A DNA stretch of 64,000 bases from Deinococcus ficus (GCF_003444775.1 NZ_CP021081.1:546001-610000), one strand, 5' to 3'; numbered from the stretch's first letter, positions 13,597 through 22,980 are shown. Made by a program: numbers and translations. Notes: generated by a model not told the origin, from the sequence alone.

Positions 13597-14196
13597 ATGG
13601 AAAGTGTCGTCGCTCTCTTCCGCGAACCTGCCCAGGCCCAGGGCGCCCTCGAAGCCCTCAAGGCCCGCGGCTTCGAACGCGACCACCTCGGTTTCGCCAT
13701 GACCGACGTCGTCGCCCAGAACAGCGTCGCGCAGGCCACCGGCGTCAGCCCCGAACAGGGCCAGCCGGCCGGCAGCGGCGCCATCATCAAAGGTGGCCTG
13801 CTCGGCGCCGTCGCCAGCCTCGCCCTCACCGTGCCGGTGTGGGTGCTGCTCATGATCATCCCCGACACCCGCATCTACGCCGACGGCGGCCTGACCAGCA
13901 TCCTGTTCGGCCTGATCGCCGGGCTGGGCCTGGGCATCCTGTTCGGCGCGCTGAGCGGCAGCGACCACGGCGACTTCGTGAACCTGCTGCGCCGCATGGG
14001 CGTGCCCGGCCCCCACGCCGAGAAGCTGTACGGCGGCGTGAAGAACGGCCACACCCTGGTCATCGCCCGCGACCCCAGCGGCCGGCGCGCCGACGAGGCC
14101 CTGTCCCTGATGCGCAAGTACGGCGCCCTGCGCCTGGAAGACGTGATCGGCGGCGGCCAGCTGCAGAGCGAGCGCCTGGGCCAGAGCGGCCACTGA
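13597..14196 (+). CDS. General-stress-type membrane protein
   Basis: 199 aa. The N-terminus (SVVALFREPAQAQGALEALKARGF) resembles the general stress protein 17M/YflT fold. It is followed by a Gly-rich hydrophobic hairpin at about residues 66-125 (GGLLGAVASLALTVPVWVLL and a second glycine-zipper segment). The C-terminal part repeats the alpha/beta pattern. Stress function is a family-level inference. It is divergent from the polyprenyl synthase gene and ends at a strong terminator. Confidence 0.65.
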   Translation: MESVVALFREPAQAQGALEALKARGFERDHLGFAMTDVVAQNSVAQATGVSPEQGQPAGSGAIIKGGLLGAVASLALTVPVWVLLMIIPDTRIYADGGLTSILFGLIAGLGLGILFGALSGSDHGDFVNLLRRMGVPGPHAEKLYGGVKNGHTLVIARDPSGRRADEALSLMRKYGALRLEDVIGGGQLQSERLGQSGH

Positions 14197-14210
14197 ACCC
14201 AAGCACCACA

Positions 14211-14248
14211 GGGGAGAGGGCGGTCCGGAATTCCGGACCGCCCTTCTC
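14211..14248. terminator. Bidirectional terminator
   Basis: Long hairpin centred on the palindrome GGTCCGGAATTCCGGACC, with flanking GGAGAG/CTTCTCC pairing (one bulge). It lies between the stress-protein gene and the convergent coaD. Confidence 0.8.
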
Positions 14249-14265
14249 CTTTGCTTCTTATCTGC

Positions 14266-15371
<1,106 letters not shown>

Positions 15372-15462
15372 CCTGCTCCCTTCACCGCCCCAGCGTACCA
15401 GGGGCCCGCCCCCAGCCCCCCGCGTTCCCCCGCGCTCCGGCGGGCCGCGTACAATGCCACGC

Positions 15463-15726
15463 ATGACTGACCTGCCCGACCTTCCACCGGAGCCCGGCAG
15501 CGCGCCGGCCCTGCCCGCCGACCTGGAGCGGCACCTGGAAGCGCTCGGCGGGCAGCTCGTGTGGCGCATCGGCAAGGACGAACTCAGTGACGACGTGATC
15601 GTGCGCCTGGGTTACGCCAGCGCCACGCCCCGCTTCGCGCACCTGCCGCGCCTGCGCAGCGCCGGTGACGCCGAACTGCAGGAAGCGCTGAAAGAAAGCC
15701 GCGTGATCGTGGAGTGGGTGGACTGA
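15463..15726 (+). CDS. Small conserved protein (DUF3248-like)
   Basis: 87 aa, acidic. The core (LEALGGQLVWRIGKDELSDDV and later KESRVIVEWVD) looks like DUF3248, which I recall as restricted to Deinococcus-Thermus. That assignment is from memory and uncertain. TACAAT 7 nt before the ATG gives a leaderless start and supports it as a real gene. The next gene begins 19 nt later. Function unknown. Confidence 0.65.
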   Translation: MTDLPDLPPEPGSAPALPADLERHLEALGGQLVWRIGKDELSDDVIVRLGYASATPRFAHLPRLRSAGDAELQEALKESRVIVEWVD

Positions 15727-15745
15727 CCCCCCGACCGGACCTGCC

Positions 15746-16237
15746 ATGATTCTCGACGCTGAACAGACCTTCACCCTGCCGCACCCCGGCCCGCACGCCG
15801 CCGCCCTGGCGTTCGTGCGCTCCCCGGCCCAGGCGCTCGGCCAGGTGCGCTTCCTGCGGGCGCTGAGTGCCGCGCCGGACGGCGTGCGCGGCGAACTCGT
15901 GGTGCCCCTGCCGGTCATGGGGGACGCTGACCTCCCCTTCCACAGCCGCCTGCACCTCACCCCGGACGGCGCCGAACTGCACCCCGAGCCCCTGGCCGGG
16001 GAGCGGGCCTGGATGGAGGTGCGCGGACAGGCGCAGGTGCCCGGCGACCCGGACGGGTCGGGCGCATACCCCCTCACTTTCCACTTCCGGTTCCGCGCGC
16101 ACCTGACCCTCCCGGCCACCGAGGGCTGGGGCGGCGCAGCCTTCGAGAAGATGGTGCAGGCCGCCGCCGCCCGCACCCTGGACCGCGTGGCCCGCGAGCT
16201 GCCGGCCGGCATCGCCCGGGCCCTCCCGGGTTCCTGA
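15746..16237 (+). CDS. Conserved protein of unknown function (DUF3809-like)
   Basis: 163 aa, soluble. It alternates beta-strands with a final long helix (EKMVQAAAARTLDRVAREL), the layout of START/SRPBCC-type lipid-binding folds. I associate it from memory with DUF3809 of Deinococcus, with moderate confidence. It follows the DUF3248-like gene by 19 nt and probably shares its leaderless transcript. No catalytic motif is visible. Confidence 0.65.
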   Translation: MILDAEQTFTLPHPGPHAAALAFVRSPAQALGQVRFLRALSAAPDGVRGELVVPLPVMGDADLPFHSRLHLTPDGAELHPEPLAGERAWMEVRGQAQVPGDPDGSGAYPLTFHFRFRAHLTLPATEGWGGAAFEKMVQAAAARTLDRVARELPAGIARALPGS

Positions 16238-16240
16238 GCG

Positions 16241-16269
16241 CAAAAAAACCTCCCCGGCCAGGGGAGGTT
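16241..16269 (-). terminator. Intrinsic terminator of the yqeK-LCP-rsfS operon
   Basis: On the minus strand, AACCTCCCC and GGGGAGGTT pair around a 5-nt loop and are followed by a run of seven T. It lies just after the rsfS stop. Confidence 0.88.
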
Positions 16270-16285
16270 CTCGTTGGGTGCGTGC

Positions 16286-16687
16286 TCAGGCGTCGGCTTC
16301 GGGGAAGTTCAGCACCCGGGCGTCGCTCCACAGGCCTTCGAGGTCGTAGTACTCGCGGGCGTCCTTGGTCATGATGTGCACCACGATGCTCCCGCCGAAC
16401 GCGAGCAGCAGCCAGCGTTCACTGGGGCCCTCCACGCTGGGGCGGGGCAGCCCGGCCTCCTGGGCCTTCTCGCGGATGTTCTCCTGCACAGCGTTCAGCT
16501 GCAGTCCGGCGGTGGCGGTGCAGATCACGAAGTACTCCAGGGTGCTGCTCACGTCGGTCAGGTCCAGGACCGTGACGTCCTCGGCGCGGCGTTCCCGGGC
16601 GGCGTCCACGATGGCCCGCAGCTGCGTGTGGACCTGCGCGTCGTGCTGGGCGTGCCGGTCCGGGGTGGTGATGGTCTTGTCGGTCAT
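16286..16687 (-). CDS. rsfS: Ribosome silencing factor RsfS
   Basis: 133 aa, with the family core at about residues 22-125. It binds uL14 on the 50S subunit and blocks subunit joining when nutrients are low. Typical segments are DVTVLDLTDVSSTLEYFVICTA and the C-terminal REYYDLEGLWSDA. It overlaps the upstream LCP gene by 4 nt (ATGA). Linkage to yqeK and nadD is common in bacteria; nadD is absent here. The operon ends in a strong terminator. Confidence 0.95.
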   Translation of the reverse strand: MTDKTITTPDRHAQHDAQVHTQLRAIVDAARERRAEDVTVLDLTDVSSTLEYFVICTATAGLQLNAVQENIREKAQEAGLPRPSVEGPSERWLLLAFGGSIVVHIMTKDAREYYDLEGLWSDARVLNFPEADA

Positions 16688-18024
16688 GGGGTCTCCGTGG
16701 TGGGTTGGGTGGGGGCGGTGAGGTCCGGCGCGCCGGCCGCGGCGAACGCGTCGCGCATGCGGGCCAGGGCCGGAAGGTGGTCACGGGCGTCGGCGGTCAG
16801 GTAGATGCCAATTTCACGCGGGCCAACCGGGAAGCGTTCGCCCTGCAGCCGGGGCAGGTTCAGTGCGCCGGCCAGGAACGTCGCCTCGGTCACGGCGTCC
16901 TGCGTGAACACCTGACTGGCCTCGCGGCTTTCCGGGATGGTCACGGTGGACACCTGAGCGTACCCCAGGGCCTTCAGGGCACGCTGAAGTGTTAAGCCCA
17001 GCTTCGCCCCGCTGGCGTCCTCGATCCGCACCCGGACGTCCGGCAGGGCGGTCGGGGTGGGCGCCTGCGCCCCGGCGTCCCCCCACACCGCCGCGAGCCG
17101 CTCACGGTTCACGGCGAGGTTGAAGGTGCCGGGAATGGGGTCGGTGGGCAGGGTCGCGAACGACAGCTTCATCTGCGGCAGGAAGGGCCGCATGGCCGTG
17201 AGCAGGTTGGGGTCCAGGTTGGTCTCCACGCCGTTGCCGATGCCGCCCAGGATGGTGGGCAGCGCCGCGAGGCCCTGCGCGGAGCGCAGGCGGGCAGCCA
17301 GCTGGGTCAGCGCCTGCTTCTGGTGGTCGATGCGGCCGTAATCGTCCCCGAAGCCCTTGCGGACCCGCAGGAACAGCGCGGCGTCCTTGCCGTTCAGGTG
17401 GTGCTCGCCGGGCGCGAGCTTCAGGTTCACGCCGGCCGCCTGATCCACCCACTCGATCCCGCCTTCGGGCACCGTGACGTCCAGGCCGCCCAGCGCGTCG
17501 ATGACCCGCTCCACGTAATCGGTGCGGACGATCACGTAACTGCGCACCGGTTCGCCCGTGATGGTCTCTGCGGCACGCAGCAGCGCTTCCGGCCCGCCGG
17601 AGAAGTACTGGCTGTTCACCTTCTGCTCCGCGCGGCTGCGCTGCGGGTCGAACTCCCCGACGTTCGTGTCCCGCGGGATGCTCAGAACCGTGACCTGCGA
17701 GCCGTCCACCTTCACGAGCATCACCGTGTCGGTGTTCGGCGGCTGCGCCAGCCCGGTCCGCTGGTCCTGGTCTTTGCACGGCTGACGGTAGTAGCAGTAC
17801 ACGATGTCCCGCCCGGCCAGCAGCACGGAAAACCGCGGGGCCACGCTGCCCGCCGCCGCCTCCGGCGCGTACCCGCCGGTGCTCAGCAGCGCCAGGCCGC
17901 CCAGCGTCAGGCCCGCCAGGCTCAGCCCGAACACCTGCAGGGCCCGCAGGCCCGCCAGGCGCCGCCGGACGCCCAGCGCCGGCCGGTCCCCGCGCGGGTC
18001 CCGGAGGGCGTCAGGGCCGGTCAA
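16684..18024 (-). CDS. LytR-CpsA-Psr family protein with LytR C-terminal domain
   Basis: 446 aa. One N-terminal membrane helix (about residues 32-53) leads to an extracytoplasmic LCP domain with the Arg/Asp residues of TVLSIPRDTNVGEF, GLDVTVPEGG and RVRKGFGDDYGRIDHQKQ, which bind pyrophosphate-linked polyprenyl substrates. The last ~95 residues are LytR_C. LCP enzymes attach glycopolymers to peptidoglycan. No ATG fits: TTG 18024 overlaps the yqeK stop as TTGA, mirroring the ATGA overlaps around it, and is my choice. Confidence 0.88.
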   Translation of the reverse strand: MTGPDALRDPRGDRPALGVRRRLAGLRALQVFGLSLAGLTLGGLALLSTGGYAPEAAAGSVAPRFSVLLAGRDIVYCYYRQPCKDQDQRTGLAQPPNTDTVMLVKVDGSQVTVLSIPRDTNVGEFDPQRSRAEQKVNSQYFSGGPEALLRAAETITGEPVRSYVIVRTDYVERVIDALGGLDVTVPEGGIEWVDQAAGVNLKLAPGEHHLNGKDAALFLRVRKGFGDDYGRIDHQKQALTQLAARLRSAQGLAALPTILGGIGNGVETNLDPNLLTAMRPFLPQMKLSFATLPTDPIPGTFNLAVNRERLAAVWGDAGAQAPTPTALPDVRVRIEDASGAKLGLTLQRALKALGYAQVSTVTIPESREASQVFTQDAVTEATFLAGALNLPRLQGERFPVGPREIGIYLTADARDHLPALARMRDAFAAAGAPDLTAPTQPTTETP

Positions 18025-18743
18025 GGCCGCCTGCCGGAACGGCGCGGGCGCGCGGCAGGGGAGGAGGGCGGGGCCGGGGGCAGCGCTTCGGCGCCGGAGC
18101 AGGCCGGTGGGGCAGAGGGGGGTACGGGCAAATCGGTGTCCTTCCTGGAGATGTCGGGGGTGCCGGCCGCGTGGCACGGCAGAGCGTGATAGCACGCCAG
18201 CGTGCGCGGATGCACCTGAATGCCGCGCCCCTGCAGGTACGTGACCTTCGAGACGATCGCGCGGTTCAGGGCCTCGTCCAGGTCCACCAGCGCCAGCTCG
18301 CGGATGTCGTGGTTCACGCCCCGCCCGGGTTCGGAGACGTCGGCGATGTACACGCACGCCGACACGCCGCCCCCCCCGCGCGGCCCGGTGGTGTGGTCCT
18401 CGACGGCCTCCAGTACGACCGGGTCGGTGTAGCCCCAGCGTTCGAGCAACACCCGCGCGGCCCGGCCGTGCAGGGCCAGCGGGTGGTGGGCGTCGATGTC
18501 GCACTCGGGCGGCGCGAGGCGCAGCAGTTCACTGTCGGGCAGGTCCCGGGCGATGTCGTGCAGGATGCCGGCCACGTACGCCCGCTCGGCGTCCAGGCCG
18601 TTGGTCAGGGCGATCTGGCGGGCGAGTTCCGCCACGCGCTGCACGTGCTCGAAACGGCGCGGGCGGACCATCAGCCGCACGCGCTCCTCCCATTCCAGCC
18701 AGGACGGCGCGGACGGGCAGGGCAGAAGGAGTGGCGCGGTCAT
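18021..18743 (-). CDS. yqeK: YqeK-type HD-domain hydrolase (Ap4A hydrolase family)
   Basis: 240 aa. The HD domain at about residues 25-165 has metal ligands in RRFEHVQRVAELA, ILHDIARDL and HHPLALHG, then EAVEDHTTGPRG. YqeK enzymes cleave Ap4A symmetrically to ADP. The last ~55 residues are Pro/Ser-rich and extra to the family. ATG 18743 overlaps the stop of a 10-codon leader ORF as ATGA. It is followed by LCP (4-nt overlap) and rsfS. The start could also be the later MVRPRRF. Confidence 0.85.
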   Translation of the reverse strand: MTAPLLLPCPSAPSWLEWEERVRLMVRPRRFEHVQRVAELARQIALTNGLDAERAYVAGILHDIARDLPDSELLRLAPPECDIDAHHPLALHGRAARVLLERWGYTDPVVLEAVEDHTTGPRGGGGVSACVYIADVSEPGRGVNHDIRELALVDLDEALNRAIVSKVTYLQGRGIQVHPRTLACYHALPCHAAGTPDISRKDTDLPVPPSAPPACSGAEALPPAPPSSPAARPRRSGRRP

Positions 18744-18772
18744 CGAACCATGTGGCGTGAACCCCACATCAT
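18740..18772 (-). CDS. Ten-codon leaderless upstream ORF of yqeK
   Basis: Reads MMWGSRHMVR and stops in a TGA that overlaps the yqeK ATG (ATGA). TATACT at 18780-18785 is 7 nt before its first ATG, so the mRNA would begin at this ORF. It may serve to load ribosomes for coupled translation of yqeK. No sequence-specific stalling motif is obvious. Confidence 0.5.
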   Translation of the reverse strand: MMWGSRHMVR

Positions 18773-18829
18773 GCCGGCAAGTATACGCCCCGCAGCTGAC
18801 GCCGGTCTGTTCCTGCGGCCCGCCCGGCC

Positions 18830-19855
18830 TCAGGGCGCGGCGGGGGAGGTGGGGGGGCGCGGGGCCGCGGTCCCCTCGGCCGGGCGGGCTTCCACGGTCA
18901 GGCGCACGGTCACGTTCTCCAGCGCCTGCGCGCCGGCCGGCACCTGCAGCCGCACCGGGGCGGTATAGGTGCCCACGCGGTACTCCACGCTGCCCGTCAC
19001 CTCGCGCAGCCGCGCGAGCAGTTCCGGGTCGGCGACCAGGCGCACGCCGCTGGGCTGCACGCTGGCGGACGTCACCCGCAGGTTCGCGGGCGGCGGACTG
19101 AGCACCACCGTGACCGTCTTGACCGGCACCTCGCCGGAATCCAGGCGGGAGACGGTGGCGGTCGCGGGCATGGTCATCACGCCCTCCACGGGTTCGTTCT
19201 GGGCGTCCAGCGCGATCAGCGGCACCTCGGCGGTCGCGCCGGACGCCAGGACCACGGGGGTGTTCACCACCCGGCGGACCGTGGTGACCACCCGCGCCGG
19301 GCCGCTCACCTGCACCTGCGTGGGGCTGACCTGGAAGCGCGGCAGGCTGGACTCCGAGGGCGCCGCGACACTCAGCAGCACCGGCAGCGTGCGGGTCAGT
19401 TCGGTGTCCACGAAGCCCTGCACGCGCTCGGGTTCCAGGCGCAGCACCCGCGTGCCGGTCGGGGCGATCACGCGCACGTTCCGGGTGAAACTGCCTTCCG
19501 GCGCGCCGGTCACGTCCACCAGCGCCTCGATGCTGCGGCCGCTGAGCTGCCGCAGCCGGTCCGGGCGGCCCGAGAGCGTCACCCGCACCGATTCCGGCGT
19601 GAGGGCCGACGTGGCCCGCGTGCCGCGCCCGCCGGTGCTGTCCACCACCGTGACCGGCACGTCGTACCGCTGCTCCACGTTCGCCCGGCGGTCCGCGGTG
19701 GACAGCGACCACAGCGCCAGGGCCACCGCCAGCGCCAGCAGTTTCGGGCCGATGTTGTGCAGCGTGCGCTCCCGGGCGTAGCGGGGGTCCACCCAGCGCC
19801 GCAGCACCTGCCCCCAGCGGTCCAGGAGCGGCCCGCTCCGGCCGGGCGGCGTCAC
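18830..19855 (-). CDS. cdaR: YbbR-domain protein, diadenylate cyclase regulator CdaR
   Basis: 341 aa. One membrane helix (LLALAVALALWSLST, about residues 38-52) is followed by about three YbbR repeats of ~80 residues on the outside. It is the partner and regulator of the membrane cyclase CdaA. The GTG start at 19855 overlaps the cdaA stop (GTGA). The usual third gene, glmM, does not follow. Instead there is a 57-nt gap and the separately transcribed yqeK unit. Confidence 0.9.
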   Translation of the reverse strand: MTPPGRSGPLLDRWGQVLRRWVDPRYARERTLHNIGPKLLALAVALALWSLSTADRRANVEQRYDVPVTVVDSTGGRGTRATSALTPESVRVTLSGRPDRLRQLSGRSIEALVDVTGAPEGSFTRNVRVIAPTGTRVLRLEPERVQGFVDTELTRTLPVLLSVAAPSESSLPRFQVSPTQVQVSGPARVVTTVRRVVNTPVVLASGATAEVPLIALDAQNEPVEGVMTMPATATVSRLDSGEVPVKTVTVVLSPPPANLRVTSASVQPSGVRLVADPELLARLREVTGSVEYRVGTYTAPVRLQVPAGAQALENVTVRLTVEARPAEGTAAPRPPTSPAAP

Positions 19856-20751
19856 GGGCGCTCCCCGGCGTGCACCGTGGCCTTGGTCGCCCCGGGGGTG
19901 CCCTCGGGGGCGTCGGCGGCCGGCCTCTCCACCGCCCGTTCCGGCCCGCGTTCCAGGGTGGGGAAGGGCTCGGGGTCCACGGCGTCCAGGTCGTCGGTGC
20001 CGATCTGCGCCTCGTACACCAGACGCCGCAGCTGCTCGCGCAGTTCGGCGCCGTTCAGGTCCGGGCCGAGCTTCCCGCCCAGCGCCACGCGCATGCTGCC
20101 TCGTTCCTCGCTGACCACCAGCACCACCGCGTCCGTCAGTTCCGACAGCCCGATGGCCGCGCGGTGCCGGGTGCCGTAGCGGCGGTACGTGCCGTCACTG
20201 GACTGCAGCGGGAACAGGCACCCCGCCGCCACCACTCGCGAGCCCTGAATGATCACCCCGCCGTCGTGCAGCGGGGCGTTGCGGGCGAACAGCGCCTCCA
20301 GGAACGGCACGCTCACCACGGCGTCCAGGGTGACGCCGGTGGCGGCGTACTCGCCCAGCGGCGTCTTGCGCTCGATGGCGATGAGGGCGCCCGTCTTGCG
20401 CTCCGCGAGGCGTTCCATGGCGCGGGCCAGGGTTTGCAGCACGGCGCTGCCGTCGGTGCCCTCGCGTCCGCGGGGCCGGCCGACGCGCTCGAGGGCCGCC
20501 CGCAGTTCCGGCTGGAACAGCACGACCAGCGCGAAGAGCCCGACCGTGCCGGCGCGGCCCAGCAGCGTGCTGAGGGTGGTGAGGCCCAGCAGCTGCGCCG
20601 CGCCCCACACGGTGGCGAACACCAGGATGCCGCGCACCACGTTGAAGGCCCGGGTGCCGGCGACCAGCAGGTAGCCCTGGTAGATCAGAAAGGTCACCAG
20701 GGCGATGTCCAGCACGTCCTGAAAGGTGATCTGTCCGATGGGCGTGAGCAT
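19852..20751 (-). CDS. cdaA: Diadenylate cyclase CdaA
   Basis: 299 aa. Three N-terminal membrane helices (about residues 11-30, 38-58 and 66-80) precede the DAC domain, which condenses two ATP into c-di-AMP. Signature residues are LHDGGVII (163-165 DGG in place of the usual DGA) and RYGTRHRAAIG with RHR at 195-197. The C-terminal 50 residues are acidic and Pro-rich, and not part of the domain. It is the first gene of an overlapping pair with cdaR. AGGAG is 13 nt upstream of the ATG, further than usual. Confidence 0.93.
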   Translation of the reverse strand: MLTPIGQITFQDVLDIALVTFLIYQGYLLVAGTRAFNVVRGILVFATVWGAAQLLGLTTLSTLLGRAGTVGLFALVVLFQPELRAALERVGRPRGREGTDGSAVLQTLARAMERLAERKTGALIAIERKTPLGEYAATGVTLDAVVSVPFLEALFARNAPLHDGGVIIQGSRVVAAGCLFPLQSSDGTYRRYGTRHRAAIGLSELTDAVVLVVSEERGSMRVALGGKLGPDLNGAELREQLRRLVYEAQIGTDDLDAVDPEPFPTLERGPERAVERPAADAPEGTPGATKATVHAGERP

Positions 20752-21229
20752 GGCGGCGGGGCAGCACTCCTTGGCGGGTCCGTGGCGCACGGGAAAGGGG
20801 AGCGGAGGCGCGGGGCGGGGGCCACGGCCGGAACGAACTGAACTTCGGTTCACTATAGGGCGTCCTGGGCGCGGTCCGGCGCGTGCCGCCACAGTCTGAT
20901 CCGCACCTGATCCGGGCTGCGCCGGGCCAGGGAGGCCCGGGCATCAATGATCCTTCCCTTAAGGCCGCACGGGCCGTTTCTCCCCTTTAATTTTCATCCT
21001 GGACGGTATTCTGAAGATACCGGAAGTCCGGTCCACGACCCTCTCTGCTCGCCCCGGCCGCACCTCCGGCCCTGGCGTCTGTGTTCTGCACGGTCCCGCA
21101 ATGCGGCCCGGCCTTTCGACCAGCTCAACCGTCACCCGCGTGACGACCCCGCACGGCCCTCATGGCCCGGCGCAGGGCGTTCCGTCCCTCATCCACACTC
21201 CATTTCACTTCTTTTCCGGGAGGAATCTC
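20752..21229. other. Intergenic region between cdaA and a small + gene
   Basis: 478 nt between divergent genes. A TATAGT at 20852-20857 on the minus strand may be the cdaA -10, without a good -35. A perfect palindrome ACCGGAAGTCCGGT lies at 21019-21032, next to the imperfect repeat GGTATTCTGAAGATACC. A TTCG-capped 5-bp hairpin lies at about 20839-20852. I find no convincing gene. Confidence 0.4.
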
Positions 21230-21445
21230 ATGTCCCCACAGCGCACCGAACCGCCGCATGAACTCTCCTGCACCTGGGTGCCCGGCACCCTGGACATCGT
21301 CCGCGCCCGCATCGGCTCGCGCGTGATCGAGGTCACCAGCACCACCCTCGCCCGCGTGTTCGGCCCCCGCGCCCTGGACGACCTGTACCTCAAGGGCCGC
21401 GTGACCATGCCCGTCAGCCCGCAGCAGCTGTCCCTGCTCGCCTGA
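21230..21445 (+). CDS. Small conserved hypothetical protein
   Basis: 71 aa, not recognised. It starts at ATG 21230 behind GGGAGGA (21218-21224) with good spacing and ends at a hairpin terminator, so it looks like a real single-gene unit with a long leader. The sequence has a short beta-rich core (CTWVPGTLDIVRARIGSRVI), then LARVFGPRALDDLYLKGRV. No signal peptide or membrane helix. Confidence 0.6.
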   Translation: MSPQRTEPPHELSCTWVPGTLDIVRARIGSRVIEVTSTTLARVFGPRALDDLYLKGRVTMPVSPQQLSLLA

Positions 21446-21456
21446 CGTTCCCCCTG

Positions 21457-21487
21457 AAGGCCCGCCCCGCACGCCGGGGCGGGCCTT
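21457..21487 (+). terminator. Terminator after the 71-aa gene
   Basis: Perfect 12-bp stem (21457-21468 with 21476-21487) with a 7-nt loop, followed by GTTG, so the U-tract is weak. Confidence 0.7.
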
Positions 21488-21539
21488 GTTGCGGCCGGCC
21501 CCGGCGTGTACCCTCACGGCGCTGCACTACCATTCGCCC

Positions 21540-22673
21540 ATGACCACGCACGCACCCGGCCCGGCCGCCTTCACCCCGGACCTGCAGGCCATGATCGCCG
21601 ACCTCGAACAGCTCACCCTGATCGAATCCCCCTCCAGCGACCCGGTCGCCGTGGGCCGCGTCATGGACGTCGTGGAGGGCTGGGCGCGCGACCTGGGCGC
21701 CACCACCCGCGCCCTGCCGGGCGGCACCCGCACCTTCGACTTCGGGCTGGACCCGGCCGCCAGACAGCCGCTGCTGGTGCTCACGCACGCCGACACCGTG
21801 TGGCCCACCGGCACGCTGGACCGCATGCCCTTCCGGCAGGACTCAGAGCGCCTGTACGGCCCCGGCACGTACGACATGAAGGCCGGCATCGTGAGCCTGT
21901 TCCACGCCCTGCGCGCCTTTCATGCCAGCGGCCACTGGCCGGCCGGGGGCGTGAGTGTGCTGCTCTCCCCGGACGAGGAGACCGGCAGTCACAGCAGCCG
22001 CGCTCATATCGAGGCGGCCGCGCACGCCGCCCGCGCCGCCCTGGTCGTGGAACCCCCGGTGTCCGACAGCCACAACCTGAAGGTGGGCCGCAAGGGCACC
22101 GGCACCTTCACCCTGACCTTCGAAGGCGTCGCCAGCCACGCCGGGAACCGCCCGGAACTGGGCGCCAGCGCCATCACCGCCGCCGCCGAGGCCGTCCTCG
22201 CCCTGAACGCCCTGGCCCGCCCGGAGATCGGCACGACCCTCAGCGTCGGCCTGATCCAGGGCGGCAGCGCCGTGAACGTGATCCCCGCCCACGCCCAGCT
22301 GGACGTGGACCTGCGCATCTCCACCCTGAGCGAGGCCGAGCGCGTGATTCGCGACGTGAACGCCCTGACGCCCAGCGACCCGCGCGTCACCCTGACCGTC
22401 AGCGGCGGCCTGAACCGCCCACCCTTCGAGCAGACGCCCGGCGCCGCCCGGCTGTTCGGGCAGGCGCAGGCCATCGCCCGGGACCTGGGCTTCGAGATCG
22501 GCGGGGAGATCGTCGGCGGCGGCAGCGACGGGAACTTCACCGCGCCGATCACGCCCACCCTGGACGGCCTGGGCGCCCCCGGGGACGGCGCCCACGCCAG
22601 CCACGAACACGTCCGCCTGGACCGCTGGCCCGACCACGTGCGGCTCCTGCACCGCCTGATGCTGGACGCCTGA
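21540..22673 (+). CDS. M20-family metallopeptidase (carboxypeptidase G2-like)
   Basis: 377 aa. Zinc and catalytic residues are in place: HADTVWP (His and Asp), GTYDMKAG (bridging Asp), DEETGS (catalytic Glu and ligand Glu), VVEPP, and a C-terminal His in GAHASHEHV. GRKGTGTFTLTFEGVASHAG is the start of the dimerisation domain. It is cytoplasmic, as no signal peptide is seen. It probably removes C-terminal glutamate or similar from small peptides or conjugates. TACCAT 6 nt before the ATG indicates a leaderless mRNA. Confidence 0.9.
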   Translation: MTTHAPGPAAFTPDLQAMIADLEQLTLIESPSSDPVAVGRVMDVVEGWARDLGATTRALPGGTRTFDFGLDPAARQPLLVLTHADTVWPTGTLDRMPFRQDSERLYGPGTYDMKAGIVSLFHALRAFHASGHWPAGGVSVLLSPDEETGSHSSRAHIEAAAHAARAALVVEPPVSDSHNLKVGRKGTGTFTLTFEGVASHAGNRPELGASAITAAAEAVLALNALARPEIGTTLSVGLIQGGSAVNVIPAHAQLDVDLRISTLSEAERVIRDVNALTPSDPRVTLTVSGGLNRPPFEQTPGAARLFGQAQAIARDLGFEIGGEIVGGGSDGNFTAPITPTLDGLGAPGDGAHASHEHVRLDRWPDHVRLLHRLMLDA

Positions 22674-22674
22674 G

Positions 22675-22980
22675 ATGTTCGGCCTGTTCCGCCGCACCCC
22701 GAAAGCGCCCGCCGACCCCCACGTGAAGCAGGACGACGCGCAGACATTCCGCGTGCGCGTCCGCACGCGCCCGCACGGCGAGACCGTGGAAATCCGCTTC
22801 ACGAAACAGGCCCACATCGCCGTGGCCGACGGCGGCGGGTACGTGTTCCGCAAGGGCGTGGTGTCCCCGCAGCATTTCGACCGTGGGGAGATCAGCGTGC
22901 ACTTCGACGACCGCTACGCCGTGACCCACACCGAGGCCAGCGGCGTGGAGTTCATTCCCGTGCAGGACTGGGAGGACTGA
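22675..22980 (+). CDS. Hypothetical protein downstream of the M20 peptidase
   Basis: 101 aa. It starts 1 nt after the peptidase stop, so it is co-transcribed. The protein is mainly beta-strand (TFRVRVRTRPHGETVEIRFTK, HFDRGEISVHFDDRY) with no catalytic motif, signal or membrane segment that I can see. Function unknown. The tight spacing is the only clue to a link with the peptidase. Confidence 0.6.
   Translation: MFGLFRRTPKAPADPHVKQDDAQTFRVRVRTRPHGETVEIRFTKQAHIAVADGGGYVFRKGVVSPQHFDRGEISVHFDDRYAVTHTEASGVEFIPVQDWED

Noticed and set aside
21001..21032. Promoter for the 71-aa gene around TATTCT 21007-21012
   Set aside because: No acceptable -35 at 16-18 nt, so the palindromes there are reported only as part of the intergenic region.
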